64,000 nt of DNA, taken from RQOF01 sp964461135 (GTDB lineage: Bacteria > Calditrichota > Calditrichia > RBG-13-44-9). The notes beneath the pieces are model-generated. The model saw only the letters and a list, made by a program, of their open reading frames with translations. It was not told the DNA's origin and ran no database searches. The stretch spans positions 48,203 to 112,202 of the forward strand of contig CAYWTB010000006.1 in assembly GCA_964461135.1 (NCBI GenBank), read 5' to 3'. Both the position numbers and the translations under genes were made by a program. Of the stretch, positions 29,701-36,800 are shown piece by piece (the stretch's first letter is position 1; each line of letters opens with the position of its first letter).

Positions 29701-29920
29701 GGGAGATTTCTCGAAGTTCATTCAGTTCGGTGCCGAAAGTTCACAGTGGTGGAGCAACATGGGTGTGGCCGTAATTTTCGGTCTGATGTTCTCCACGGCA
29801 TTGACACTGGTAGTCGTACCGGTGCTTTATCATATGCTCACTGCGGTGGAACGGGTTATCCAGAGAAAACTGGGCTTTTTATCATCCGGAGAAGAGAGTG
29901 AAGCCGTGGAAAAAGCATAG
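26759..29920 (+). CDS. RND-family efflux pump (AcrB/HAE1-type)
   Basis: The protein has 1053 residues, the standard length, with twelve membrane segments in two repeats and two large periplasmic loops. The first-repeat membrane motif GMLVDNAIVIIENIYRH keeps the first proton-relay Asp and has Asn at the second, which is common in non-AcrB HAE1 proteins. The second repeat has GVVVNNAIVLIDYIQ. Proton-driven export of drugs, detergents or lipids is known for the family; the substrate here is unknown. It is the last gene of the TetR-TolC-MFP-RND operon, followed by two hairpins. Confidence 0.93.
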   Translation: MKITDWSIDHKASVFVLLIIVIIAGFVSYINLPVESFPQIKQPVVFVAIPYLGVAPGDIETLVTQPVETKLKEITKVKKMTSTSNEGISTITVEFETDMDIDEAVRKVREKVDQVKPDLPMDIEEPVIQEINFENIPIMLVSIVGEQSLVRLKKIAEDLQDRFEQINGVLDVKISGGLEREVKINLNPSRLKYYNLGVEDVISSIRRENTTIPGGSVESGNLKYTVRIPGEFDSIEEIKNVVVKIIKGYPIYVHDLADVEFGYKDQVSYSRLDNRPSVTLSIQKRSGENIIRIADEVKSILQNYKTKLPAKTSYVILVDQSKDIRSMVNDLENNIIAGLLLVIGVLYFFMGARNGLLVGIAIPLSMLLSFVVVSLMGYTLNMIVLFSLILALGMLVDNAIVIIENIYRHYEEGKSLYHAAKDASSEVGIAVFTSTLTTLFAFSPLILWPGIVGEFMKYLPITLIITLSSSLFVAFIFNPSIASSFIKKDEKMKNLLGDRLLNWLIIHYESTLKWALKNRWKTVGMTIFGFIGMFILYGFFNHGVEFFPDLEPTQAWIKVEAPIGTRLDRSNEVVHEIEKRIKETPDMDHYVTEVGNVSDDFDLGVEGGNPHKSRVTIDFVEKYERSQSSFKSLDEIRNKVAGIPGVRIDVSKPQEGPPTGNAVEIQIKGENFAILEQAALEIQRRIRDVDGLADLRDNYEKGKPELSIRIDREKAALLGLNTEQIASTIRTAVNGSKASDYRVGQDEYDITVRFLKDFRKSYTDLLNLTIFYEGNHIPLANFARVEFSSGLSNINHVDGDRVVTVTADAFGRSSAEVLADVKNRLQNFQLPEGYTLSYAGQNTEQSAASDFLSRAFLVALLLIFFVLVTQFNSISLPFVIMISVILSFFGVFFGLLITFRPFGIIMTGIGIISLAGVVVNNAIVLIDYIQKLRQRGMDKNDAIILAGKTRLRPVILTAVTTILGLIPLTVGINIDFIGLFKGDFSKFIQFGAESSQWWSNMGVAVIFGLMFSTALTLVVVPVLYHMLTAVERVIQRKLGFLSSGEESEAVEKA

Positions 29921-29996
29921 CTTTAAATTAATTCTGCTTAATTCACAAAAAACCATATTATGAATAAAGAATGTTATATTTAAATAAGTTCACTAG

Positions 29997-30016
29997 CCCT
30001 GGTTTTTCGGCCAGGG
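29997..30016 (+). terminator. Possible terminator hairpin after the RND gene
   Basis: CCCTGG and CCAGGG pair around an 8-base loop 76 bp past the RND stop. No U-run follows on the plus strand, so it may be an RNA-stabilising stem and not a terminator. Confidence 0.4.
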
Positions 30017-30090
30017 GAATAAGGAATTCCATATTTTTGGACTTTAGCCCGAATTTGTGATTTAATCAGGCTAACCAAGATTATAATACC

Positions 30091-30124
30091 AAAGGTTATA
30101 ATGGTTCTTATCATTATAACCTTT
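30091..30124 (+). terminator. Terminator of the efflux operon with 13-bp perfect stem
   Basis: AAAGGTTATAATG and its exact complement are separated by eight bases. The right arm runs into further T residues (CCTTTTTAATTT). It lies about 170 bp past the RND gene, in the gap before the SDR gene. The AT-rich stem with A-run and T-run at its ends could work in both directions. Confidence 0.6.
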
Positions 30125-30272
30125 TTAATTTCAACTGCCTTATGCGGTCTAAAATTACATGGATTCCTGTAAACTGTACTTTTAAATGGTAACAAAATAG
30201 TTTGTGAAACATTCCTGACCTGTTATATTTTATAAATGACCATAGGAAAATAAGATTAAAAGGATATAAAGC

Positions 30273-31223
30273 ATGAATAATTCCGGTAAAGAGAAACATG
30301 TCATATTTGGAACCGGCCCCATAGGACTTGCCGTAATGCGGGAATTACTAAAACAGGAGAAATCCGTAATCATGGTTAATAAAAGTGGCAAGGCCGACCT
30401 GCCGGAAGGAGGAAATCTCATTCAGGCGGATGCCACAGACATAAAAAAGACCTCAGAGATCTGTGCAGATGCTACAGTGGTCTATAATTGTACCAATGTC
30501 ACATATGATCGCTGGACGGACTTATTACGACCGCTGCACTCCGGCATCCTGGAAGGTGCAGCCGCAGGCGGAGCCAGACTGGTAGTAATGGATAATCTAT
30601 ATATTTATGGTGTACCGGATGGAAAGCCCTTAACGGAAGAAACCCCTCATAGGGCCACAACCCGCAAAGGTAAAATCAGGGCCCGCATGAGCCAGGATCT
30701 GTTTAACGCTCACGAGGCAGGCAAAGTGCGGGCAACCAGCGGACGAGCGGCAGATTATTTCGGACCGGCTGCCCTGGTCAGCTCCCTGGGCGAACAGGTC
30801 TTTTATCCCGCCTGCCATGGTAAAGCAGCAAAGGTGCTTGGAAAGGTGGTTCTTCCCCACACCTATACCTATGTTCCGGATATTGGGAGGGCGCTGGTAA
30901 TCCTGGGAGAAAAAGAAGAGGCCCTGGGACAGACCTGGCACATCCCCAGTCCGGAAACCATAACCACAAAACAGGTTATTAATCTGATATACAAGTATAC
31001 CGGGCATATACCTAAAATGCAGACCGCTCCAGGCTTTCTGGTAAAAATCCTGGGATTATTTAATACCACCATGCGGGAACTGGATGAGATGATGTATGAA
31101 TACCAAAAACCTTTCATCATGGATGATTCAAAATTCATGGAGGCCTTTGGAATGAATCCCACCCCCATGGAACAGGCCATTAAAGAAACCGTTGACTGGT
31201 ACCGCAGTCATCCTAAGGAATAA
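30273..31223 (+). CDS. NAD-dependent epimerase/dehydratase-like SDR protein
   Basis: The protein has 316 residues. An atypical Rossmann start (FGTGPIGLAVMRELL, about residues 12-26) is followed by the extended-SDR pattern: ADATD, VVYNCTNVTYDRW, VVMDNLYIYG and HTYTYVPDIGRALVILGE. The usual catalytic YxxxK is not obvious, as in atypical SDRs that bind NAD(P) without dehydrogenation. No reaction is proposed. It is followed after 93 bp by a small SRPBCC gene on the same strand. Confidence 0.75.
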   Translation: MNNSGKEKHVIFGTGPIGLAVMRELLKQEKSVIMVNKSGKADLPEGGNLIQADATDIKKTSEICADATVVYNCTNVTYDRWTDLLRPLHSGILEGAAAGGARLVVMDNLYIYGVPDGKPLTEETPHRATTRKGKIRARMSQDLFNAHEAGKVRATSGRAADYFGPAALVSSLGEQVFYPACHGKAAKVLGKVVLPHTYTYVPDIGRALVILGEKEEALGQTWHIPSPETITTKQVINLIYKYTGHIPKMQTAPGFLVKILGLFNTTMRELDEMMYEYQKPFIMDDSKFMEAFGMNPTPMEQAIKETVDWYRSHPKE

Positions 31224-31316
31224 TACATTTTTATTCTAAACAATACGGCTTTGCAGAAAACACCCACTGTTGTCGCTTTGAGTGAAATTGAATAAAGATA
31301 TAACAGGGAGAATCCC

Positions 31317-31775
31317 ATGAAATATATAAACGAAGTTGAGATAAATTTTCCCAGAGACAGAGTCTTGGAACTGCTGGATAATCCTGATAATATGAAACAC
31401 TGGCAACCCGGTTTGATCAGTTATGAAATATTAAGTGAAACTCCCGGCTCAACCGGTTCGAAAATGAAGTTGAGGTATAAGATGGGGAAACGGGAAATTG
31501 AAATGATCGAGACAATGACAAATAAGGATCTTCCCGCCCAATATGATTTAACATACCAGACCAGGGGTGTTTTTAACCGAGTGTCTAACCGATTTGTTAC
31601 TATACCGGATCAGAAAACAAAATGGATTGCAGAAAATGAATTTAAATTTAGCGGCATTATGATGAAAATTTTCGCCATTTTAATGCCTTTCTCATTCAAG
31701 AAACAATCCCAGCTGTATCTGGATAAATTTAAAGAATTTGCCGAAACCGCCGGAAAACCGCGGAACCAAAAGTAA
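31317..31775 (+). CDS. Small SRPBCC (START-like) protein
   Basis: The protein has 152 residues and is entirely one SRPBCC-type domain: an N-terminal strand (YINEVEINFPRDRVLELLDNPDNMKHWQPG), a beta-sheet core and a long C-terminal helix (KKQSQLYLDKFKEFAE). There is no signal peptide. The fold forms a pocket for hydrophobic ligands; no ligand can be named. GGGAG precedes the ATG. It is probably co-transcribed with the SDR gene upstream and converges on the broken symporter gene after 14 bp. Confidence 0.8.
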   Translation: MKYINEVEINFPRDRVLELLDNPDNMKHWQPGLISYEILSETPGSTGSKMKLRYKMGKREIEMIETMTNKDLPAQYDLTYQTRGVFNRVSNRFVTIPDQKTKWIAENEFKFSGIMMKIFAILMPFSFKKQSQLYLDKFKEFAETAGKPRNQK

Positions 31776-31789
31776 AAAAAATCTCGGCC

Positions 31790-33151
31790 CTATCTCAGCC
31801 GCTTATCCAATTCAAAATATTGTCTGGTTTCTCTAACAATGACCGGTGAAAGAGCCAAAAGGCCGATCAGATTGGGCACGGCCATAAGCCCGTTAAAAAC
31901 ATCAGCCAGAGACCATACCAGATTCAGTTTCAGAAGTGCCCCGATTCCCACAAACAGAACAAAAAGAAGGCGATAGGGTTTTACTGCACCCTCCCCCAGC
32001 AGGTATTCAATGGACTTTTCGCCGTAATAACTCCATCCCAGAATGGTGGAATAGGCAAACAGCATCAAACCGATGGCCACGATAAGGTTTCCCCACTGAC
32101 CGGGTAATCCCTGACTGAAAGCAATGGAGGTCAACTCCGCCCCATTTTTTCCGTTTTTCCATGCCCCGGTCACAATGAGTACCAGGCCCGTCATGGAACA
32201 TACCACGATAGTATCAATAAACGTCTGGGTCATGGAGACCAGGGCCTGTGTAACGGGATGCCTGGTCTGGGCGGCGGCAGCAGCGATGGGAGCGCTTCCC
32301 AGACCGGATTCATTGGAAAACACTCCCCGCGCCACCCCCATTCTGACCGTCATCATAACGGTAGCACCAAGGAATCCACCAGAAGCCACAGTGGGTGTAA
32401 AGGCATTTTCAAAGATCAGAGCCAGGGCCGCAGGAATAACCGAAATTATTAACAGAATAATAACCAGCGCACCCCCCATATAAAATACTATCATAACAGG
32501 AACCAGAAATGAAGTCACCCGTCCGATACTCCTGATGCCACCGATGATAACGAGGCCGGTTGCGGCCATAAGAATGAGACCGGTCACAAAGAACGGTATA
32601 TGAAAGGTGGCATTAACGGCATCCGCTACAGAATTGGACTGTACCATATTCCAGATGCCAAATGCAGCTATAGCAGCAAACACAGCAAAAAGCGTCCCCA
32701 GCTATTTTATCTTCATTCCCCGGGATATATAATACATGGGGCCGCCGCTCATGGTACCATATTTATCCTTCACCCGGTATTTAACCGCTAAAACCGCCTC
32801 GGAATATTTGGTGGCCATACCTACAAGACCGGTAATCCACATCCAGAAGAGAGCTCCCGGACCGCCGGCTGCAATAGCGGTTGCCACCCCCGCAATGTTT
32901 CCGGTTCCCACAGTTGCGGACAAGGCAGTCATGAGTGCCTGAAAATGGGTAATATCACCCGGCTCATCCCCTTCCTCCTTACGCTTTATCAGGGCCAGAT
33001 ATAAAGCATGAAACAGAGAACGAAACTGCAGACCTTTAAGAATAACCGTTAACCACAGACCGGTTCCCACCAGTAAAATCATGAGAGGATATCCCCATAC
33101 CACATCACTTATTTTCTGAAACCATAATTCCAGTATTTTTTGCACATTCAT
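31790..33151 (-). pseudogene. Sodium:alanine/glycine symporter (AGCS) gene interrupted by one amber codon
   Basis: The frame encodes a 453-codon AGCS symporter in two open pieces (33151 down to 32705, and 32701 down to 31790). A single in-frame TAG at 32702-32704 separates them. Both pieces match the family without gap: GNIAGVATAIAAGGPGALFWMW and SGGPMYYI before it, LGTLFAVFAAIAAFGIWNMVQSNSVADA and SNESGLGSAPIAAAAA after it. The stop sits where the family usually has Trp (K-W-L-G), so TGG to TAG is the simplest explanation. TAG ends other genes here, for example gdhA and the RND gene, so general recoding is unlikely. The first piece alone (149 residues) could not transport. A sequencing error is possible. 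Confidence 0.85.
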
Positions 33152-33266
33152 ATAAACATTCCGCTATTTGAGGTCACTGATTTGATTCGGGACTGATTTT
33201 TTAATATCCTATTTAAAAAGGGGAATTATCCGTAACAGATGTGTGATCCTAATATTATTAATTCAA

Positions 33267-33289
33267 TGTGTCTATATCTGATAGACACA
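33267..33289. promoter_or_regulatory. Perfect 9-bp inverted repeat, possible operator of the symporter gene
   Basis: TGTGTCTAT and its complement ATAGACACA are separated by five bases, about 115 bp upstream of the symporter start. The symmetry and 23-bp length fit a dimeric repressor site. No U-run follows on either strand, which argues against a terminator. Confidence 0.4.
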
Positions 33290-33431
33290 GCTGGTTTAGC
33301 AATCTATAGAACTTTGGTTATTCAAATGTATGCCTGCAAGGAATCATGTCATTGAACAAACTGGTCAGAACCATTTATCCGGACTCGGCATAAGAAGGCA
33401 TTCATTACTGGTTTAAAAGATTCTAATGAAA

Positions 33432-33463
33432 AAAGACAGGGATAATGGTCGCTCCCGGTCTTT
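33432..33463 (-). terminator. Rho-independent terminator of the antitoxin-PIN-yqeC-yqeB operon
   Basis: On the minus strand AAAGAC-C-GGGA pairs with TCCC-T-GTCTTT, interrupted by one mismatch, with a ten-base loop. A run of six T residues follows at once. It begins 20 bp past the yqeB-like stop. Confidence 0.75.
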
Positions 33464-33482
33464 CGGCTAAAATAAATATCCC

Positions 33483-34319
33483 TTAACCCTGAAAGAAGTG
33501 CAGCACCTCTTTCAATGCAGCTCCCGCAACGGTTTTGTGTCTAAAATCAAACCGTTTGAATCCGTCCGATGAGGGTCCCTCAAAAATCAGAGCCATTGCT
33601 TCACCGCTACGGATAATTTTTCCGCTGTGTGATAATCCCCAGATCTGCCCATCATAGGGAGATCGTATTTCAATATCATCTATTTTCCCAATTGCCTGGT
33701 TCCGGGAAATATTATCTCCGATATTTTTATCTGATACAAAAACGCCTTCCAATGGTGCATGAATTTTCTCAAAAGGTTGTTTGAAAAAATGGCGATCGAA
33801 ATCCGGGGATGGTTCGGGATCCGAAGTATACACCTGGCCGATATTATAATTTTGACGGGATTCGATGGCGATATGGCAGGTTTCATTCAGTTTATGACAG
33901 GGATGCAAACCTATTATTAAGGGCGCACTTTGCAGGGTGATATCGAAAAATGGATTTATATCCGTTCTGATGATAACTTCAGGTTGTAAAGTGTCGATGA
34001 AATGAGGGAATTCTTTTTCAGTGAACATTGGGATCTGCCGGTCCTGGACATAAAAATTGACAGCCTTATTCCACCTTTCATCCAAGGCTGCCGCTTCAAA
34101 ATTCATCAGGATATTTTCATCAATCAGCAAGGCGGGTACATCATCCACTACCTGGGTACCGCTAAATAAGGCTTCAGAAAAACAGATATTCCTTCTCAGA
34201 TCTCTCTTTTCTGCCTGTTCGCTCAAAACCACCGCGATTCCGGCTTTTCTTAAATATGCAGCAATTGCCGAACCAAATTCGTCACCCCCTGCTACCAGCA
34301 CCTGCCGGGTTGCCATCAT
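33483..34319 (-). CDS. YqeB-like (EF2563 family) protein, divergent
   Basis: The protein has 278 residues. The N-terminal half has a Rossmann-like start (VLVAGGDEFGSAIAAYLRKAG, against GAGDLATG in the family) and the family signature RRNICFSEALFSG (usually RRTVSFAEAVYEG). The centre has PLIIGLHPCH (usually PLVIGLGPGF). The C-terminal half is a lipoyl-like barrel: IHAPLEGVF, IRSPYDGQIWGL and SGKIIRSGEAMALIF. The usual DIDPR after the barrel is missing. YqeB proteins accompany selenium-dependent molybdenum hydroxylases by comparative genomics; their biochemistry is unknown. The ATG overlaps the YqeC-like stop. Assignment rests on aligned signatures; the function in this organism is open. Confidence 0.65.
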   Translation of the reverse strand: MMATRQVLVAGGDEFGSAIAAYLRKAGIAVVLSEQAEKRDLRRNICFSEALFSGTQVVDDVPALLIDENILMNFEAAALDERWNKAVNFYVQDRQIPMFTEKEFPHFIDTLQPEVIIRTDINPFFDITLQSAPLIIGLHPCHKLNETCHIAIESRQNYNIGQVYTSDPEPSPDFDRHFFKQPFEKIHAPLEGVFVSDKNIGDNISRNQAIGKIDDIEIRSPYDGQIWGLSHSGKIIRSGEAMALIFEGPSSDGFKRFDFRHKTVAGAALKEVLHFFQG

Positions 34320-35074
34320 TTTGGGAATATCCTTTTAACTAGATTTTCCTTCAAATTTGCCTGAAAAATATTGTCAATCTCGCGGGAAGATAAATCCCTG
34401 GCGATGTTAATGGTTCTGTTTTCCAGAAATATATTATTTATATCGGTAAAAACCAGAAACAATGGCCACTTCTGTTTAAATAAATTATACACACCCATAT
34501 CCGGACTGGTTAGATAGTCAAAAATAAAATCCTGGCTAAGCACTCCTTCCTTAGTATATTTGGGAAAGTTTTTTAATATTTCCTTAGAATTCACCGCCAT
34601 CTGATTGGTTATAGGCTGATCAACAAGGTCCAGTTGGAAACAGTAGATCATTTGATCCAAAAATGAATTCTTGCAGATTGACATTATCTCTTTTTTAGGA
34701 AAAAGGCTGGTCTCATTCTCGTTACCCAAAATCAGAAGAATGAGGTCAATTTTTTTTGATTTGATCATATCGGAGATCAGTGACCGGTGAACTCCGGTGA
34801 CAAAATGATCCTCCAGTGCACGTCCGGCATAGATTACCGGATGTCTGGAAATTCCTTTTTCGATTTTCTCAAAAAGTTTCTTCTCATCAGAGTCGAAGAT
34901 GATATGTCCGGATGGAGCCAGGATATCCCTTCCAAGGTAAGTTATCACTACTCTTTTATTCACATGGGCAGATTCACTGGCAATCTGATTAACGAAATAA
35001 TTCCTGCCTTTTCCGCCGATGAATCCAACCACTTTTACGTTTTCAATTTCAGGAAGCTGCTGCAATAAAGCCAT
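34316..35074 (-). CDS. YqeC-like protein with degenerate P-loop
   Basis: The protein has 252 residues. It begins with a strand and a loop (VVGFIGGKGRNYFV, residues 15-28) in the place where YqeC proteins have a GGGGKT nucleotide-binding loop; Lys-Thr is replaced by Arg24-Asn25. A second strand VVITYLGRDI, a region with HPVIYAGR, and IDLILLILGNENETSLFPKKE (where YqeC has the EADGS...PLK motif) follow in the right order. Its direct overlap with a YqeB homologue supports the call, since these two genes usually sit together. With these substitutions it may not bind ATP. Alternatively it is an unrelated P-loop-like protein. Confidence 0.5.
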   Translation of the reverse strand: MALLQQLPEIENVKVVGFIGGKGRNYFVNQIASESAHVNKRVVITYLGRDILAPSGHIIFDSDEKKLFEKIEKGISRHPVIYAGRALEDHFVTGVHRSLISDMIKSKKIDLILLILGNENETSLFPKKEIMSICKNSFLDQMIYCFQLDLVDQPITNQMAVNSKEILKNFPKYTKEGVLSQDFIFDYLTSPDMGVYNLFKQKWPLFLVFTDINNIFLENRTINIARDLSSREIDNIFQANLKENLVKRIFPK

Positions 35075-35080
35075 CGACCC

Positions 35081-35506
35081 CTACCCCTCCCTTTCAGGAA
35101 CAATTTTAAAACCCATTTTACTATATGCAGTATTCGTTGTCATAATAAAACGAATATTTCGTCTGTTCATCAGCACAACATTTGCATAATCAAATATGGA
35201 CAACTGGAAATCCGGAAATTTCTTAAAGAGTTTCATGGCATCTCTTTGTGTTCTCCGGCCAATCCAGAGGAAATGCAGATGGGTACCCAGCCAAGCTTCT
35301 TCAAGTATTTCAGAAAATCGTTGTGCTTTTTGGGGATTCAGATTCTGTTTAATCCGCGAAATTACATTCCCTACAATTATATTGGTGGTATAGAAACTGT
35401 GCCCGCCATCAAGGTAATATTTAAATTGGTCTTTCATCTCCTCATGCAAAGAATGCTTCTTATCAGCCAGAGCCTGCCAGCATACTTCATCGACAAATAT
35501 TTTCAT
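35081..35506 (-). CDS. PIN-domain protein (VapC-like), active site incomplete
   Basis: The protein has 141 residues with a PIN-type layout: FVDEVCW at the N-terminus (Asp6), a middle helix TTNIIVGNVISRI and a C-terminal SIFDYANVVLMNRRNIRFIMTTN followed by MGFKIVP. Two acidic positions of the PIN four-acid site are kept (Asp6, Asp106). The usual middle Glu is Gly46 or Asn47, and the final Asp is Asn125. PIN toxins cut RNA with metal bound by these acids, so nuclease activity is doubtful. It lies nine bases after an AbrB-type gene, the normal toxin-antitoxin order, and six bases before the yqeC-like gene. Confidence 0.7.
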   Translation of the reverse strand: MKIFVDEVCWQALADKKHSLHEEMKDQFKYYLDGGHSFYTTNIIVGNVISRIKQNLNPQKAQRFSEILEEAWLGTHLHFLWIGRRTQRDAMKLFKKFPDFQLSIFDYANVVLMNRRNIRFIMTTNTAYSKMGFKIVPEREG

Positions 35507-35515
35507 TCTGTTATC

Positions 35516-35710
35516 TCACTCCTCGGTAAAATTAATAAGTTCATAGAGGGGATTCTCGCTAATCAGAATTTCCAGGCGTCGCGATTTAATTTTACGGATG
35601 GTGATTTCGATTTTGTCTCCGGCTTGGATATCCATTTTATCTCTCACTTCAACCGGTACCGTGATATTGTTATCCGGTTTTACTTCCGTCATATATGTGG
35701 TATATTTCAT
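35516..35710 (-). CDS. AbrB/MazE/SpoVT-type antitoxin
   Basis: The protein has 64 residues. The swapped-hairpin DNA-binding motif is clear: VKPDNNITVPVEVRDKMDIQAGDKIEI (residues 10-36), with ITVP-x-EVR and GD-x-I as the conserved core. The short C-terminal tail (LEILISENPLYELINF) would bind the PIN partner encoded nine bases downstream. Antitoxins of this type repress their own operon, and this one would therefore also control the two yqe-like genes; that is inference. Confidence 0.8.
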   Translation of the reverse strand: MKYTTYMTEVKPDNNITVPVEVRDKMDIQAGDKIEITIRKIKSRRLEILISENPLYELINFTEE

Positions 35711-35762
35711 TCCTGACCTGTTTTTTATTTTAAAATAACCATTACCGATAATGATTCCAATA

Positions 35763-36689
35763 TCATTTCTTCATTTTACCTTTAAAGAAACGAACCGTCT
35801 TGCTGATACCTTCATCAAGTTGAACCTCCGGTCTCCAGCTTAATTCCCTGTGGATCAGACCACTGGTTAACACACTGCGCATCTGTTCACCCGCTTTGGC
35901 AGGACCATGTTTTTCCTCAATTTCTGTATCCGTATTCTTCATAATCATCCTGAAAAGCTCATTAACGTTTGTTTCTTTGCCGGTTCCCAGATTATATATT
36001 TTCCCGTTTCCTTTCTCCAGTACCAGTTCGTTGGCCTTCACCACATCTCCCACATATACATAATCGCGGGTCTGTTGACCATCTCCATTGATGATCGGCT
36101 GCTGGCCCTCCAGAATTTTTTCACTGAAAATTGCCACCACTCCCGCCTCACCATGAGGATTCTGACGTGGTCCGTAAATGTTGGCATAGCGAAGAATGGT
36201 ATAATTCAATCCATATGTCTGGTTGTAAAAATAGAGATATTTCTCAGTAGTTAGTTTGGTTATGCCATAAGGTGAAAGAGGCTTTAACGGATGATTCTCA
36301 TCCGCCGGGAAATAATCCTGTTCACCGTATATGGCCCCACCAGTGGAAGCAAAAATGAATTTCTTAATTTCATATTTGATGCAATTCTGCAATATATTCA
36401 GTCCGCCCAAAACGTTAACCTGGGCATCATATATTGGATCTGCTACGGATCTTCTTACATCCATCTGAGCAGCGTGGTGATTCACTACACGGGGTTTTTC
36501 CTTTCGGAAAACCTCGGAAAGATTTTTATCCGTAATGTCCATATGATAGAATCGGGCGGTTTCAGGTATGTTTTCTTTCTTGCCGGTCACCAGATTATCT
36601 ACTATTATTACTTCATGTCCCAGCTCAATATAGCGGTCTGCCACATTAGACCCGATAAATCCTGCTCCTCCGGTTATAAGAATTTTCAT
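35763..36689 (-). CDS. NAD-dependent nucleotide-sugar epimerase (GalE-like)
   Basis: The protein has 308 residues of the extended SDR type. The NAD loop is GGAGFIGSNVADRYIELG (residues 7-24) with Asp at VDN. The substrate part has ASTGGAIYGE, the catalytic YGITK (Tyr-x-x-x-Lys) and RYANIYGPRQNPHGEAGVV. This is the pattern of UDP-glucose 4-epimerases and related UDP-sugar enzymes that serve surface polysaccharide synthesis. Specificity between glucose, glucuronate and the N-acetyl forms cannot be decided. It lies 111 bp downstream of purD on the same strand. Confidence 0.85.
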   Translation of the reverse strand: MKILITGGAGFIGSNVADRYIELGHEVIIVDNLVTGKKENIPETARFYHMDITDKNLSEVFRKEKPRVVNHHAAQMDVRRSVADPIYDAQVNVLGGLNILQNCIKYEIKKFIFASTGGAIYGEQDYFPADENHPLKPLSPYGITKLTTEKYLYFYNQTYGLNYTILRYANIYGPRQNPHGEAGVVAIFSEKILEGQQPIINGDGQQTRDYVYVGDVVKANELVLEKGNGKIYNLGTGKETNVNELFRMIMKNTDTEIEEKHGPAKAGEQMRSVLTSGLIHRELSWRPEVQLDEGISKTVRFFKGKMKK

Positions 36690-36716
36690 AGTCTGTCCTT
36701 GTATCTTTTTGAACGA

Positions 36717-36735
36717 TCCAAAATACCATTTTGGA
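36717..36735 (-). terminator. Small hairpin after purD
   Basis: TCCAAAAT and ATTTTGGA pair perfectly around a three-base loop, 65 bp past the purD stop. No T-run follows on the minus strand, so it is a weak or stabilising hairpin at best. Confidence 0.35.
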
Positions 36736-36800
36736 CATTACTGAGTTGTGATGTGTGCAGGGAGATGGGAATAAATTTTATAAAATACCTTTCAGACACT

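Larger units (their letters stand above)
29921..30272. other. 352-bp intergenic region after the efflux operon
   Basis: No gene is seen. The region is AT-rich and carries two hairpins, listed separately, at 29997-30016 and 30091-30124. It must also hold the promoter of the SDR gene at 30273, whose AAAAGGA ribosome-binding site is visible. Confidence 0.5.
33152..33482. other. 331-bp intergenic region upstream of the symporter gene
   Basis: No gene is seen. It contains a perfect 9-bp inverted repeat at 33267-33289 and the terminator of the yqeC-yqeB operon at 33432-33463, listed separately. The symporter promoter must lie here, but no glycine-riboswitch-like element is visible. Confidence 0.5.

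Noticed and set aside
31790..33151. General recoding of TAG as an amino acid in this organism
   Set aside because: TAG is used as the normal stop of other intact genes in the window, for example gdhA and the RND pump, so a genome-wide reassignment does not fit.
33152..33482. Glycine riboswitch in front of the alanine/glycine symporter gene
   Set aside because: The conserved core elements of that riboswitch could not be found on the minus strand; only a dyad and a terminator are visible.
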